Assembly: GCA_037903355.1 (NCBI GenBank)
Contig: JBAJFE010000050.1
Location: forward strand, 248,001-312,000
Origin: Trichuris trichiura
Taxonomy: Eukaryota; Nematoda; Enoplea; Trichinellida; Trichuridae
Direction: 5' to 3'
Length of the DNA stretch: 64,000 nucleotides
Below, piece by piece: positions 63,714 to 64,000 of this stretch. The notes below the pieces were generated by a model. The model did no database searches. It had not been told where the DNA came from and was given only the letters and a program-made list of their open reading frames with translations. A program made the translations under genes and the position numbers. Positions within the stretch are counted from its first letter, which is position 1. Each line of letters starts with the position of its first letter.

Positions 63714-63992
63714 ATGACTTCGTTCACGTGGAAGAAGAAAGCGGAGAAACAGTTGCGCGATCATGCGAAACGTTGGCTTGCCGAGCTGTCCGAAGATGAT
63801 TTTGACGAAATTTGGTCGGCAAAACCTAAAAAGGTTATTTGTCTGGAGGATGCCGCTGCCAAGGCTGCTCGACTGGAAAATGAAGCCGTATTTTATGTAC
63901 AGAATGAACGTTACGCGGATGGATTAAGACGCTTACAGGAAGCTATTGAATTGAAAGAATCCGACGCGCGGTTGCATGATATGTTATCTCAA
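63714..63992 (+). CDS. TTC33: TTC33-like TPR protein, first exon
   Basis: The first coding exon starts MTSFTWKKKAEKQLRDHAKR and runs to a gtataag donor at 63993, eight bases from the window end. Reading through it would stop at TAA after 94 codons. It contains AAKAARLENEAVFYVQNERY followed by ADGLRRLQEAIELKESDA, the first TPR hairpin as in TTC33, which also opens M-S-F-x-W-K-K/R and has an acidic spacer before the TPRs. The biochemical role of TTC33 is not established. Later TPRs are beyond the window. Confidence 0.75.
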
Positions 63993-64000
63993 GTATAAGC

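Overview
The window reads as nematode nuclear DNA. Protein-coding genes are split by many short introns (mostly about 45-60 bp, GT...TTTCAG). The proteins are clearly metazoan: an SH2-tyrosine kinase of the Fer type expanded in nematodes, an NFKI-1/IkappaB-zeta-like ankyrin protein, a Kir potassium channel, a T-box factor and a non-muscle myosin II. AT-rich spacers carry fold-back repeats. A clade I nematode such as Trichuris would fit the intron style and base composition, but the species is an inference. Exon joins were worked out by hand from reading frame, splice-site dinucleotides and family alignment from memory.

Layout. 73-1707 (+): 3' part of an unrecognised gene. 1948-3976 (-): Fer-like SH2/tyrosine kinase. 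4.1-6.9 kb: repeat-rich spacer with a ~150-bp-arm fold-back and a perfect 132-bp palindrome. 6901-10709 (-): NFKI-1-like ankyrin protein, five exons. 10.7-24.7 kb: 14 kb with no gene I can support, holding three repeat structures and a small tandem duplication. 24763-26538 (-): Kir channel lacking its first exon. 28.6-29.76 kb: a disrupted secretory exon and a 505-bp tandem duplication that also copies the start of the next gene. 29712-31871 (+): intronless CWH43-like membrane protein. 33994-35400 (-): T-box factor. 39237-41160 (-): mitochondrial aspartate aminotransferase. 42703-56841 (-): non-muscle myosin II heavy chain, whose 5.3-kb first intron holds a 153-bp minisatellite and a possible nested ORF. 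61533-63345 (-): bystin. 63714-63992 (+): first exon of a TTC33-like gene, divergent from bystin.

There is no operon-like clustering and no single pathway. Housekeeping genes (bystin in ribosome biogenesis, GOT2 in the malate-aspartate shuttle, myosin II in cortical contractility, CWH43 in GPI lipid handling) sit among signalling and developmental genes (Fer-like kinase, NFKI-1-like, T-box, Kir). The most unusual items are the palindrome families, the 505-bp duplication beside a CWH43 copy that lacks its predicted catalytic residues, a Kir channel with neutral residues at both classic rectification positions, and the myosin-intron minisatellite carrying paired ATGCAAAT octamers.
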